This document shows positions 25,647 through 34,128 of a stretch of 64,000 nucleotides of DNA, piece after piece (position 1 is the first letter of the stretch; each line of letters begins with the position of its first letter). The notes under the pieces are model-generated. The model ran no database searches, had not been told where the DNA came from, and saw nothing but the letters and a program-made list of their open reading frames with translations. This stretch comes from Bacillus infantis NRRL B-14911 (GTDB taxonomy: Bacteria > Bacillota > Bacilli > Bacillales > Cytobacillaceae): contig NC_022524.1 in the NCBI RefSeq assembly GCF_000473245.1, forward strand, positions 1,946,501 through 2,010,500, written 5' to 3'. A program made the translations under genes and the position numbers.

Positions 25647-25978
25647 GGAAGAGGTCTTTGGAGGAAGAATTTCTTCCTTCCGGAGGCCAATTTTTATTTC
25701 AGTGAAAAAGTCCTCCTTCTTATTCTCAAGTAATTTATCTTTGACCAAAAAAGCCTCAAAAAAAGGAGTTTTCCCAACTTTTTAATGACACCTTTCATAA
25801 AATTAGTAAAATCCTAATATTTTTTATTTCTCTTTTTTTAGAAACCGATTCTTTCCACTATAAAACTGCAGGTATTCTTTCCATTGTCCTATCATTGATT
25901 TCCCAATTCAATAATGAGAGGAAACTGGAAGAAATAGAAGAATATCTCCTTTGTATTAAAATTCAAGGAGGTATATCT
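25647..25978. other. Spacer upstream of the metalloprotease gene
   Basis: About 330 bp without a gene. A GGAAGAA-TTTCTTCC hairpin enclosed by TTGG/CCAA and followed by TTTTTATTT (about 25660-25697) is a probable terminator for the SDR remnant. The rest is AT-rich leader ending in AAGGAGG before ATG 25979; no clear promoter was identified. Confidence 0.45.
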
Positions 25979-26782
25979 ATGAAAAAACAGTTGAAGGTCT
26001 TATCATTATCATTGCTCAGCACCCTTGTAATCAGCTCAAGTGCTTATGCCGGGTCCGGGGAGCACCATCATGAGCACCCGACAGACGCCTTACAATACAT
26101 GGGCGATTCCTTGCCTAAAGCAGCGGATTTCAAGGATCTTGAAGATGAAGCTGTTGTTGAACGAGATACTTCAGTCAGCATCCTCAATGAAAAGGGGACT
26201 GTGACTGGTATTATGAAGTCTAACAAAAATACACAGAACGGAAAGGCCTCGCCTCAGGATACGGGAGCCAGGAAAGTGACGGTCCTTGCGGTGGCAGATG
26301 AAGAATACCGGAGCGCCTATAGCGATTGGCAGACCCGGATCCAAAATATTATAGAAACCGCGGATAATGCTTTTAATAGGGACCACGGCGTTGATTTTGT
26401 TGTCCAGGCGGTCGCAAGCTGGAGCTCGCAGGGATCAAACAGCTCCCAGATCCTCAGCGACCTTCAAAGGGACTGGGATGGAAGAGGCTATGATTTCGTT
26501 GCCGGTTTTACTAGAGATGCTGCATTTGATGCGGGTGGAATCGCCTATGTGTACCAGGCAGCTCCATCTGGCAGCGCGATCAGTGTGAACCTGGACCAGG
26601 GGACAGCCAATACTGCCAAAGCGGCACAGCATGAATTCTCCCATAATTTTGGCCTCGGGCATGATGCACAGGGAAGCGGGATACGCTGCATCATGAACTA
26701 CGACTATTCTTATTCCGTCGATTACTGGCACTCCCAGCATAATTCACAGATTGCAGCGAATAAATATTGGTACGGGAATTAG
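25979..26782 (+). CDS. Secreted zinc metalloprotease of the metzincin type
   Basis: A 267-residue secreted protein. The signal peptide (Lys-Lys start, hydrophobic core 8-19) is likely cleaved after AYA at residue 24. The mature N-terminus is His-rich (EHHHEH) and is followed by a propeptide-like stretch to about residue 95. The catalytic domain has the zinc motif HEFSHNFGLGHD with His218, Glu219, His222 and His228, and a Met-turn at CIMNY (Met239), defining a metzincin related to M12-like peptidases. AAGGAGG precedes ATG 25979; the frame open from 25895 is not used. It is monocistronic, with a terminator at 26790. The target protein is unknown. Confidence 0.88.
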   Translation: MKKQLKVLSLSLLSTLVISSSAYAGSGEHHHEHPTDALQYMGDSLPKAADFKDLEDEAVVERDTSVSILNEKGTVTGIMKSNKNTQNGKASPQDTGARKVTVLAVADEEYRSAYSDWQTRIQNIIETADNAFNRDHGVDFVVQAVASWSSQGSNSSQILSDLQRDWDGRGYDFVAGFTRDAAFDAGGIAYVYQAAPSGSAISVNLDQGTANTAKAAQHEFSHNFGLGHDAQGSGIRCIMNYDYSYSVDYWHSQHNSQIAANKYWYGN

Positions 26783-26789
26783 CAGATTT

Positions 26790-26820
26790 GCTCCTCCAAT
26801 TATGGGGGAGCTTTAATTTT
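26790..26820 (+). terminator. Terminator after the metalloprotease
   Basis: GCTCCTCC pairs with GGGGGAGC across AATTAT, followed by TTTAATTTTT. Confidence 0.85.
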
Positions 26821-27068
26821 TCGGGAGAATGAATTGGATCCTTCCTGAAAGGAAAAAGAGCATTAGTGGCGGGGATTGACGGGGTTCAGAAAAGAGTTGT
26901 ATTAAATTATTTTAAAATAGTTTTATAGATGTGTTTTATACTGATTGTATTTTTTCTTTCCAAATATATCCTTGTTTTTATTTGGCTGTTCAACCTAAAA
27001 AACCTTGTTCCAATGACGATATTAAGGTTAAGAAATTATCCTTAATATAATGTATTTGGAGGAAACTA

Positions 27069-28754
27069 GTGAAAATTAAAACGCGGTTAATCACAACTAT
27101 TTCAATCCTGGTAGGATCAATTATCCTGCTTGGCAGTTTTTCAATCTATGTAATTAACGCACAGGTAAAAAGAACTGACCTGCTTCAGGATAAAATGGAT
27201 TTTCAAAAAGATATCATAAAAATCCAATACCGACTCGCCGGGATTTCAAACGATGAAAGAGCTTTGATTATGACGGGCGATAAGCAGTATGCAGTGAGTA
27301 TGAATGAGAAGGCTGAGGATGTCCAGTCCCTGATCAGGCAGGCAGAGGGCAAAGCGCTTGAAAAAAAGAATCTTGAGCAGGTCGAGAAAATGGAGTCCAG
27401 CTTCAACCTGTTTTGGGATATCAATCAAAAAGTCATTGGGCTTTATGAGACTGATCCGGAGGCAGCCAGGGACCTTCATTTCGGAGAAGAACGCATGCTC
27501 AGAAAGGATGTGCTCGACCCGGCTGTGAATGAACTTGTTTCTGTGCTGAATAAAGAACTTGAACAGATTAATAAAATTAAAGAAGAAAATTCTGAGGGAA
27601 GTAAGGATATCCTTATCTTCCTGGCAGTTGCAGCATCGGTGGCAGGCGGCATTTTAAGCTTCATGCTGCTCCGGTCCATACTCATTCCATTAGGGGCACT
27701 CAACAGGCAATTAAATAATATTGCATTAGGAGATGCCGACTTAACACAAACGGTGGATGTAAAGGGCAAGAATGAATTCGGCCAGCTTGCCCACTCTTTT
27801 AATGCTTTTGTAGGTTCGCTTAGAGGGATGATTACCCACATAGGCTCGTCCTCTGAACAAGTGGCTGCTGCATCTGAAGAGCTCTCTGCAAGTGCGGAGC
27901 AGTCAAAAGCGGCGTCAGGGCATATAGCAGAAACAATGCAGACTATATCCACTCATAACCATAGACAAACGGAAATGACTGCCAGCAGTCTGAAATCTGT
28001 AGCAGATTCCCTTGGCGGCCTGAAAACTGTAGCTGCCAATACAGATAAAGCAGCAGAGGTTTCATCAGAAGTAAGGGAGCAGGCGGAGGATGGGGCTTCT
28101 TCCGTCAAAGAAATGCTATCGCAAATGAACTCCATCAGCCAGTCAGTCGATCGGGCTGGGGAAGGGGTAACTTCACTGGTTTCTAGCGCCGGGGAGATAC
28201 AAAAGATTTCCTCGCTGATTGCTGATATCTCGGGGCAGACAAACCTTTTAGCCCTTAATGCAGCGATTGAAGCGGCAAGGGCTGGCGAGCAAGGAAAAGG
28301 TTTTGCGGTCGTTGCCGAAGAAGTCAGAAATCTGGCAGATGAGACCAATGCTTCGGCCGAGCAGATCCATAAGCTGGTGGCAACGATCCAAGCCGAGTCA
28401 AGCGGGACGGTTCGGGATATCCGTCTGGTAAAAGAAAATGTCTCTGCAGGCATCAGCCTCTCGGAAGAAACAGTCTCTAATTTTAATAGGATTCTTGCGC
28501 AGATTGAGCAGGTAACCTCTCAAATTCAAGAGGCAGCTGCAGCCACCAGGTATTTGACGGACGAGTTTGAAGGAGTCCACGATACCATTGTAGGAATAGC
28601 GGCAGGCTCCCAAGAGACGCTAGAAAGCTCTGAAAACGCAGCAGCTGCAAGCCAGCAGCAGCTTGCTTCTTCAGAAGACGTATCAAATGCAACACAATCC
28701 CTTGCCCGATTGGCAGAGGAATTGCAGGAAATGATTTCACGATTTAAATCATAA
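27069..28754 (+). CDS. Methyl-accepting chemotaxis protein
   Basis: A 561-residue transducer with a first membrane helix (about 9-30), an external four-helix-bundle sensor of about 145 residues, and a second helix (about 178-200). A HAMP domain (about 200-255) and a cytoplasmic signalling domain follow, containing the hairpin tip around [20 protein letters not shown] and [13 protein letters not shown]. Ser/Ala/Glu-rich coiled coils flank the tip. It relays ligand binding to CheA/CheW. The start is GTG 27069, behind TTTGGAGGAA. No chemotaxis genes are adjacent. Ligand unknown; the helical-bundle sensor gives no specific clue. Confidence 0.93.
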   Translation: MKIKTRLITTISILVGSIILLGSFSIYVINAQVKRTDLLQDKMDFQKDIIKIQYRLAGISNDERALIMTGDKQYAVSMNEKAEDVQSLIRQAEGKALEKKNLEQVEKMESSFNLFWDINQKVIGLYETDPEAARDLHFGEERMLRKDVLDPAVNELVSVLNKELEQINKIKEENSEGSKDILIFLAVAASVAGGILSFMLLRSILIPLGALNRQLNNIALGDADLTQTVDVKGKNEFGQLAHSFNAFVGSLRGMITHIGSSSEQVAAASEELSASAEQSKAASGHIAETMQTISTHNHRQTEMTASSLKSVADSLGGLKTVAANTDKAAEVSSEVREQAEDGASSVKEMLSQMNSISQSVDRAGEGVTSLVSSAGEIQKISSLIADISGQTNLLALNAAIEAARAGEQGKGFAVVAEEVRNLADETNASAEQIHKLVATIQAESSGTVRDIRLVKENVSAGISLSEETVSNFNRILAQIEQVTSQIQEAAAATRYLTDEFEGVHDTIVGIAAGSQETLESSENAAAASQQQLASSEDVSNATQSLARLAEELQEMISRFKS

Positions 28755-28758
28755 TAAA

Positions 28759-28797
28759 AGGGGGGAGCAGACTTTATCGTTTGCTCTCCCCTTTTTT
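28759..28797. terminator. Bidirectional terminator between convergent genes
   Basis: GGGGAGCA pairs with TGCTCTCCCC across an 11-12 nt loop, followed by TTTTTT; A-rich sequence before the stem allows use on the minus strand too. Confidence 0.85.
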
Positions 28798-30197
28798 CAC
28801 TTTTCCGGGAAGCTCCTGATTGCTTTTTTCAGCCTCGCAATCCCTTCTTCTATCCTATCAGGCGTCAAGCTCCCATACCCCAGCACAATCTTATTCTTAT
28901 GGTTTCCTTTGATGATGCTGTACTGCTCTACCGGATACACACGAACAGAATGACTGAAGATCCATTCCAGCAGTTCCCCTTCAAAAACAGTGGAAGGGAA
29001 TTCAGCAACCAGATGCATTCCAGCAGCATGCCCCCAGATACGGCAGTCAGGAAAGTGTTCTTTCAAGCTGTCCACCAAAGCCTGCCGCCGCTGCCTGTAG
29101 ATTCTTTTCATCTTCCTTATATGCTTGTCAAAGTGGCCGTCTTTTAAAAAACGCGCAAGGATTAGTTGCTCTATACCTGAGTGATGGCGGTCGGAATACC
29201 ATTTAAGCCTCTTGAAATCCGCCAGTAAATCAGCGGGCAGGACAGCGTAGCCAATCCTGAGGCCAGGCGAAAGAATTTTGCTGAAAGTCCCTACATAAAT
29301 GACCCTCTCAGGATCCAACCCCTGAATGCTGTGGACCTGAGAACCTTCATAAGTGAACTCGCTGTCATAATCGTCTTCTACTATATAAGTATTATGTTTA
29401 CGCGCATACTCGATGAGCTGGATCCTTCTTTGAATGGTCAACGTACTGCCCAGCGGAAATTGATGTGAAGGAAGGGTGAAAATAAAGCCTGGTGGCGTAT
29501 CCATAGGAAGATGTTCAGGCTTAAGTCCTTTTTCATCCGCAGGAATAGGCACCAAGTCTGCTCCTTGATAGCTGAAAATATTCCTCATTTCATCGGTAAC
29601 AGGATCTTCAACAGCTATCGATTGCTTATTTTTGACCAGCAGTTCGGTTATAAGCGAGAGCGCCTGCGTGGCACCGCTTGTAATGACAATATTGTCTGCC
29701 GTGCAATTCACGCCGCGTGTATGATACAGGTATCTGGACAATTCTTCCCTAAGCTCCTGCAGGCCTGAAGAATCAAGATAGCCAAATGCCTGTTCATCAG
29801 AATCAATGCATACATCCTTTGCCAGCTTGCCCCACACTTTTCTGGGGAAATGATCCATGGCCGGTGTAGAAGCTTTGAAGTCTATCATATTCTCTAAGTC
29901 ATCGTTCACTTTCTCCTTTTCTTTCCGCCGATGGGCCATTTCTGGCCGGAGAAAGGCTGCGCCAGCAGCTATGTATGTCCCTGACTTTGGCCGAACCTCC
30001 AAATATCCTTCTGATGCCAGCTGGTCATAGACTTCCAGTGTAATATTTCGGGAGACCTGCAAAGAGGCTGAAAGCTCGCGTGTTGACGGAACCTTTTCGC
30101 CTTCCTGCAATTCCCCATTTAAAATATATGATCTCAGCATCTCATAAATCTGCTGAGTCAACGACTGTGTGCCTTCCCGATCAATTTGAAACCACAT
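28797..30197 (-). CDS. MocR-family regulator (GntR HTH fused to PLP aminotransferase-like domain)
   Basis: A 466-residue MocR protein. An N-terminal GntR-type winged helix (about 10-75; VPSTRELSASLQVSRNITLEVYDQL) is joined by a linker to a fold-type I aminotransferase domain (about 110-460). The latter has the PLP-lysine motif TFSKILSPGLRIGY and the EDDYDSEF segment. Members sense amino-acid or vitamin B6 related ligands through PLP. It is divergent from an aspartate/glutamate racemase gene, with 110 bp between the starts, so the racemase is the likely target and an acidic amino acid the likely effector. PdxR is less likely because no pdxST genes are near. Confidence 0.9.
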   Translation of the reverse strand: MWFQIDREGTQSLTQQIYEMLRSYILNGELQEGEKVPSTRELSASLQVSRNITLEVYDQLASEGYLEVRPKSGTYIAAGAAFLRPEMAHRRKEKEKVNDDLENMIDFKASTPAMDHFPRKVWGKLAKDVCIDSDEQAFGYLDSSGLQELREELSRYLYHTRGVNCTADNIVITSGATQALSLITELLVKNKQSIAVEDPVTDEMRNIFSYQGADLVPIPADEKGLKPEHLPMDTPPGFIFTLPSHQFPLGSTLTIQRRIQLIEYARKHNTYIVEDDYDSEFTYEGSQVHSIQGLDPERVIYVGTFSKILSPGLRIGYAVLPADLLADFKRLKWYSDRHHSGIEQLILARFLKDGHFDKHIRKMKRIYRQRRQALVDSLKEHFPDCRIWGHAAGMHLVAEFPSTVFEGELLEWIFSHSVRVYPVEQYSIIKGNHKNKIVLGYGSLTPDRIEEGIARLKKAIRSFPEK

Positions 30198-30220
30198 AAT
30201 CTTCTCTCCAATCTGTCAAC

Positions 30221-30290
30221 TGGTACTATAAAAGTCATCTAATTGTGGCTCTATTTTCATCCAGTATATCATGATATCTTTACAGTACCA
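30221..30290. promoter_or_regulatory. Divergent MocR/racemase control region
   Basis: TGGTACT (30221-30227) and its inverted copy AGTACCA (30284-30290) flank the intergenic region, and a looser TGGCTCTATTTT echo of TGGTACTATAAAA lies between them. MocR proteins usually bind spaced repeats, so these are candidate operator halves. TATAGT on the minus strand could be the mocR -10. Confidence 0.45.
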
Positions 30291-30307
30291 TAAGGAGGAT
30301 GATCGAA

Positions 30308-31012
30308 ATGAAAACAATTGGATTAATCGGGGGAATGAGCTGGGAATCGACAAGCGTGTATTATTCATATATCAACCGCCTTGTCCAGGAAAAACTGGGC
30401 GGGATCCATTCAGCCCGCTGCCTGCTTTACTCTTTTGATTTTGAAGAAATTGCTGCCCTGCAAAGAAGCGGGAACTGGGAAAAGGCGACTGAAAAAATGA
30501 TTGAAGCAGCAAGGTTCCTTGAAACGGGAGGAGCAGACTGCATCGTTATTTGCACCAATACTATGCATCTGATGGCAGAAGATCTGCAAAAAGCCTGCAG
30601 GATTCCCGTCATACATATTGTAGAATGCGTGGTTGAGGAGATTAAAAAGCAAGGCATAGAGGCAGTTGGCCTGCTCGGCACCAAATTCACAATGGAGCAG
30701 ACTTTTTATAAAAAAATTCTTGAGGAACATGGCATTAAGGTTCTCGTTCCAGAGGAAGGTGACCGGGAACGGGTTCATGAGGTGATTTTTGAGGAATTAT
30801 GCAGGGGTAAATTCAAGGAAGACTCAAAGGCTGCTTATCTCGATATCATTCATCGTCTGGAAAAGAAAGGCGCCCAGGGAATTATCCTCGGGTGTACGGA
30901 GATCCCTCTGCTAATCAGCCAGGAAGACTGCCAGCTGCCTTTGTTCGACACAACCTTTATACATGCTTCAAAGGCAGTGAAATTTGCACTGAGTCACTCT
31001 GATAGATGGTAA
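30308..31012 (+). CDS. Aspartate/glutamate racemase family protein
   Basis: A 234-residue Asp/Glu racemase of the cysteine-pair type. Both catalytic cysteines are visible, in VICTNTMH (N-terminal half) and GCTEIPLL (C-terminal half), and the N-terminal IGLIGGMSWEST is typical of aspartate racemases (YgeA/RacX-like). It interconverts L- and D-aspartate or a related amino acid without PLP. ATG 30308 is chosen because AAGGAGG at 30292-30298 is 9-10 bp upstream, whereas ATG 30299 is too close. It is divergent from a MocR regulator that probably controls it. A 53-bp tandem repeat array begins directly after the stop. Confidence 0.9.
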   Translation: MKTIGLIGGMSWESTSVYYSYINRLVQEKLGGIHSARCLLYSFDFEEIAALQRSGNWEKATEKMIEAARFLETGGADCIVICTNTMHLMAEDLQKACRIPVIHIVECVVEEIKKQGIEAVGLLGTKFTMEQTFYKKILEEHGIKVLVPEEGDRERVHEVIFEELCRGKFKEDSKAAYLDIIHRLEKKGAQGIILGCTEIPLLISQEDCQLPLFDTTFIHASKAVKFALSHSDRW

Positions 31013-31020
31013 GAGAGCCA

Positions 31021-31328
31021 GTCGATGCATGATGGCATACAAAAGAAGCCACTCATGTATAGAAAAGGGCCCAATCAATGCATGACCGCCATCAAAAGAA
31101 GCCGCTCATGTATAGAAAGAGGCCCAATCAATACATGATGGCTATCAAGAGGAGCCACTTATGTATAGAAAAGGGCCCAATCGATGTATGATTGCCAACA
31201 AAGGAAGCCGCCCGTGTATAGGAAAAGGCCCGCCCGATGCATGACGGCCATCAAAAAAACTACTCATGTATAGAAAGAGAACTATTGATGCATGACTATC
31301 ACCAAAAAGCATCTATGAATGAAAAGAG
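31021..31328. repeat. Six-unit 53-bp tandem repeat array
   Basis: Units start at 31021, 31074, 31127, 31180, 31233 and 31284. The first four are exactly 53 bp, the fifth 51 bp and the last is truncated and degenerate. Conserved blocks are GATGCATGA, ATCAAAAGAAGCC, CTCATGTATAGAAA and GGCCCAAT. Within each unit, ATGCATGA can pair with TCATGTAT, so every unit can form a hairpin. The period is not a multiple of three and no reading frame persists, so it is non-coding. It fills the whole gap between the racemase and the convergent ABC transporter gene. Confidence 0.9.
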
Positions 31329-31349
31329 TCATTCCCAAAAAAATAATTT

Positions 31350-33113
31350 TTACATCTGCAGCTGCTTCAACTCATAAAAGCTCCCTTGCTGATGCATCAG
31401 CTCCTCATAGGTGCCAAATTCTACACATCTTCCATCCTGGATAACAGCGATTTTGTCGGCATTGCGGATGGTAGAGAAGCGGTGAGCCACGATGAAAGTA
31501 GTGCGGCCCCTGGTCAAGGTGTCCAAAGCTTCCTGGATTTTTCTCTCAGAGTGGCTGTCAAGAGCAGAGGTTGCTTCATCAAGGATGATGACCTCCGGAT
31601 CCCGGATCAATGCTCTGGCGATCGAAATTCTCTGGCGCTGCCCGCCGGAGAGTTTATCTCCGTGTTCACCTATTCGTGTTTCCAACCCGTCCGGGAGTTT
31701 TTTTACTACCTCCCACAGATTTGCGGCTTTCAGTACTCTTTTCAGCTCATCTTCTGTGACAGACAGCTTGCCGTAAGTCACATTTTGCCTGATGGTCCCT
31801 GAAAAAAGAATCGTTGATTGCGGGACAACCGCGAGATGATTGCGGAACGACCTTAGATCAATCTCTGCCATATCATGACCGTCCAGAAGGATTTTTCCTT
31901 CGCTCGGCTGAATAAAGCCAATCAGCAGATTGAGAATCGTTGATTTGCCGGAGCCGGATTCGCCTACAAAGGCAATGGTTTCACCCGGTTTGACTTCAAT
32001 CGTGATGTCCTGCAAGGTATTTTCATAGGCGCCTGGGTACCTGTAGCTCACAGACTGAATGGAAAAGCTGCCGTGCACCTTCTTTAGCTTTGGTTTATTT
32101 TCATAGTTTTCAACCTCTCCTGCAGTCAATATTTCGCCGATGGATTTGACTGACTCAAGCCCCTTAGCAATCGTCGGGATCAAGGTAATCATGCCGGAAA
32201 CCGAGTTCACCACTGTTGTAAAATAGGTCTGGTACATAACGACCTCTCCTGGTGTGATAGAGCCGCGATAGGCAAGGATGCCGGTGAACACCAGGCAGAT
32301 GATCTGGAAAATCTGAAAGCTAGCCCAGCTGACTGAACCGAATAAGGATTGGATGATATCCAGGTGAAAGCCTTTTAAAAGAATCTGCTGAAAGCGGTGG
32401 TTAAGGCGATTGACCTCCTGCTTCTCCAAGGCATGCGCCCTTGCAATCGGGACAAGCTCAATCATTTCAATGACCCGGGCGGAGGTTTCTTCCATTTCCT
32501 GCCTGAATTCTGAATTCGAGTGTTTTATTTTTTTCCTGAAAATAACAATGATAAGTGCGGAAATTGGAACGGTAAGGATAAAAAACAGGAAGACAACAGG
32601 GCTGTTGTAGAGCGTGATGGCAAGAGCTACGATTAGATTGATAAATATATTCAGCAGGCTCACAAAAACCTGGGAGGAAAGAGTTTGGACCGCTTCAACG
32701 TCCCGCATGATTTTCGACTGCAGCCGGCCTGACTGCATTTCCTTCTGGTAGGGGATGGAGAGTTCCTGCAGTTTTTTGATGAGTGAAGCCCGCAGGCCGG
32801 ATTCAACGCTGCGGATCGCATAGCTGTGCAGCTTTGTATGATAATAGTTTGATAGGATATTCTGCAGCACAAGGACGATCATCACGATGGCATTGATATA
32901 GATGGTGCGGATGCCGTTTCCCCCGTGATTGGTTGCTGCATTGATGACATTGGCAATGGCGATGGGCATGACCCAGGCAGGGATATGCTTGATTGTGAAT
33001 AGGACGGCAGAATAAAACAGCTTTATCGCATGGCCTTTATACAGACCAATCAGCACTTTCAGTGAATTCTGCTGATTTTGTTTATAAATATTTTGTATAA
33101 ATGAGTCCTCCAA
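31350..33113 (-). CDS. ABC-type exporter, fused membrane and ATPase domains
   Basis: A 587-residue half-transporter. Six membrane helices lie in residues about 30-320, and the ATPase domain (about 345-587) has Walker A GESGSGKST, signature LSGGQRQRIS, Walker B VIILDEATSALD and the H-loop AHRFSTIRN. It would act as a homodimer. It belongs to the exporter (ABCB/MsbA-like) class, not the sugar importers. The start is TTG 33113 behind AAGGAGAGG. It lies 33 bp after the rhamnogalacturonan acetylesterase on the same strand, so they probably share an mRNA and the KdgR-like operator at 33877. Cargo is unknown; being in a pectin locus is unusual for this class. Confidence 0.9.
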   Translation of the reverse strand: MEDSFIQNIYKQNQQNSLKVLIGLYKGHAIKLFYSAVLFTIKHIPAWVMPIAIANVINAATNHGGNGIRTIYINAIVMIVLVLQNILSNYYHTKLHSYAIRSVESGLRASLIKKLQELSIPYQKEMQSGRLQSKIMRDVEAVQTLSSQVFVSLLNIFINLIVALAITLYNSPVVFLFFILTVPISALIIVIFRKKIKHSNSEFRQEMEETSARVIEMIELVPIARAHALEKQEVNRLNHRFQQILLKGFHLDIIQSLFGSVSWASFQIFQIICLVFTGILAYRGSITPGEVVMYQTYFTTVVNSVSGMITLIPTIAKGLESVKSIGEILTAGEVENYENKPKLKKVHGSFSIQSVSYRYPGAYENTLQDITIEVKPGETIAFVGESGSGKSTILNLLIGFIQPSEGKILLDGHDMAEIDLRSFRNHLAVVPQSTILFSGTIRQNVTYGKLSVTEDELKRVLKAANLWEVVKKLPDGLETRIGEHGDKLSGGQRQRISIARALIRDPEVIILDEATSALDSHSERKIQEALDTLTRGRTTFIVAHRFSTIRNADKIAVIQDGRCVEFGTYEELMHQQGSFYELKQLQM

Positions 33114-33146
33114 AGCATTCCTCTCCTTGATGCCCCATGAAAGCTG

Positions 33147-33833
33147 CTAATTCAGCAGGTCTTTTAGCGGCAGATCGCTTTTTTTAATCTCTTCAGCAAT
33201 TAAATGCGCTACTGCCTCGGCGCCTTTTTCATTGAAATGGGTATTATCTTCAAGGCCATCTGGATAATTTGGGGATTCACCCGGAGCCAGATGCATGAAA
33301 TATAAGGCTGACTCGTCCTGTCCCATGCTGTTAAAAAAGTTTCGTGTAGCTTTGTGAATGTCCAGGAGCGGAACCTGATTTTTTTCGGCAAACTGCTTCA
33401 TGGCTTCAGGGAAATCCCCGACTGAAAGCTCATCAATGGTATTGGTTCCGTCAAACTTTCTTCTTGTGACAGGGGTGAAGAGCACAGGATGAGCTTGATT
33501 TCTTCTGGCAGTTTCCACATACTCCAAAAGGTATTCCTGATAGTCACCATAGGGGCGGGTTCCGCGCTCAGGATCCTCTGTTTTCTGGTCGTTATGTCCA
33601 AACTGGATGATCAGGTAATCGCCAGGCATAATGCTGCTCTCAATAGAAGTCAGGTGGCCCTGTTTGATAAACGATTTTGTGCTTCTGCCATTGATGGCCC
33701 GGTTATCTAGCACAGCATGACGATTGAGGTATTGTACAAATGCTTCTCCCCAGCCCGTTTCCGGCCGCTTCTCAGGCAATTTGACAGCGGCAGTTGAGTC
33801 GCCGGCGATAAATATGGTGGTTTTTGGGTCCAT
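33147..33833 (-). CDS. Rhamnogalacturonan acetylesterase, SGNH hydrolase (CE12, YesT/RhgT-like)
   Basis: A 228-residue SGNH/GDSL esterase. Block I is AGDSTAA with nucleophile Ser13, block III is GHNDQ, and block V NTHFNEKG supplies Asp (in EDNTH) and His. It removes acetyl groups from rhamnogalacturonan I fragments. It has no signal peptide, as for B. subtilis YesT, so it acts on imported oligosaccharides. It is first gene of a minus-strand pair with the ABC exporter and divergent from the YesS-like regulator, separated by about 295 bp that hold two KdgR-like operators and a cre-like site. Confidence 0.9.
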   Translation of the reverse strand: MDPKTTIFIAGDSTAAVKLPEKRPETGWGEAFVQYLNRHAVLDNRAINGRSTKSFIKQGHLTSIESSIMPGDYLIIQFGHNDQKTEDPERGTRPYGDYQEYLLEYVETARRNQAHPVLFTPVTRRKFDGTNTIDELSVGDFPEAMKQFAEKNQVPLLDIHKATRNFFNSMGQDESALYFMHLAPGESPNYPDGLEDNTHFNEKGAEAVAHLIAEEIKKSDLPLKDLLN

Positions 33834-33876
33834 AATTGTGCACTCTCTTTCAGGTAAATTTATCTGTCCGCCGTTA

Positions 33877-33890
33877 TGTTAACGTTAACA
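33877..33890. promoter_or_regulatory. KdgR-type (LacI-family) operator
   Basis: TGTTAACGTTAACA is a perfect palindrome with central CG, identical to the two sites flanking the uxaC promoter. It lies 44-57 bp upstream of the acetylesterase start, within its probable promoter. Confidence 0.8.
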
Positions 33891-33985
33891 TCTTTAAGGG
33901 AAGTTGAAAAAGCCACTATATTAATAGATCATATTATGCTATTATCTATTTAATGACGGACAAGTTCGAAATTTCTGTATATTTA

Positions 33986-33999
33986 TGTTAACGCTCACA
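33986..33999. promoter_or_regulatory. Degenerate KdgR-type operator
   Basis: TGTTAACGCTCACA keeps the left half-site TGTTAACG exactly and the final CA. It lies between the acetylesterase and the YesS-like gene, and could allow looping with the site at 33877 (109 bp apart). Confidence 0.5.
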
Positions 34000-34078
34000 T
34001 TATATAAAAAGGGCTATCAGAAAGTCAAACAAATTGAAGCAGGCATCTAATCATTTCGTTTGATTCATTTATAGATTG

Positions 34079-34093
34079 TTGATAACGCTTTCA
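34079..34093 (+). promoter_or_regulatory. cre-like site before the YesS-like regulator
   Basis: TTGATAACGCTTTCA fits WTGNAANCGNWNNCW with one mismatch (fifth base). It is 36 bp upstream of the chosen start, positioned for CcpA repression. Confidence 0.55.
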
Positions 34094-34128
34094 TTTATGA
34101 TATGGCGGAAAACAAGGAGTTGAACATT

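Noticed and set aside
27476-28453. Minus-strand ORFs of 158 and 166 codons opposite the chemotaxis receptor
   Set aside because: They mirror the Ala/Ser/Glu-rich coiled coils of the receptor and have no start signals or homology features.
31021-31328. CRISPR array
   Set aside because: The units are contiguous and similar over their full 53 bp, with no unique spacers between short repeats and no cas genes nearby.
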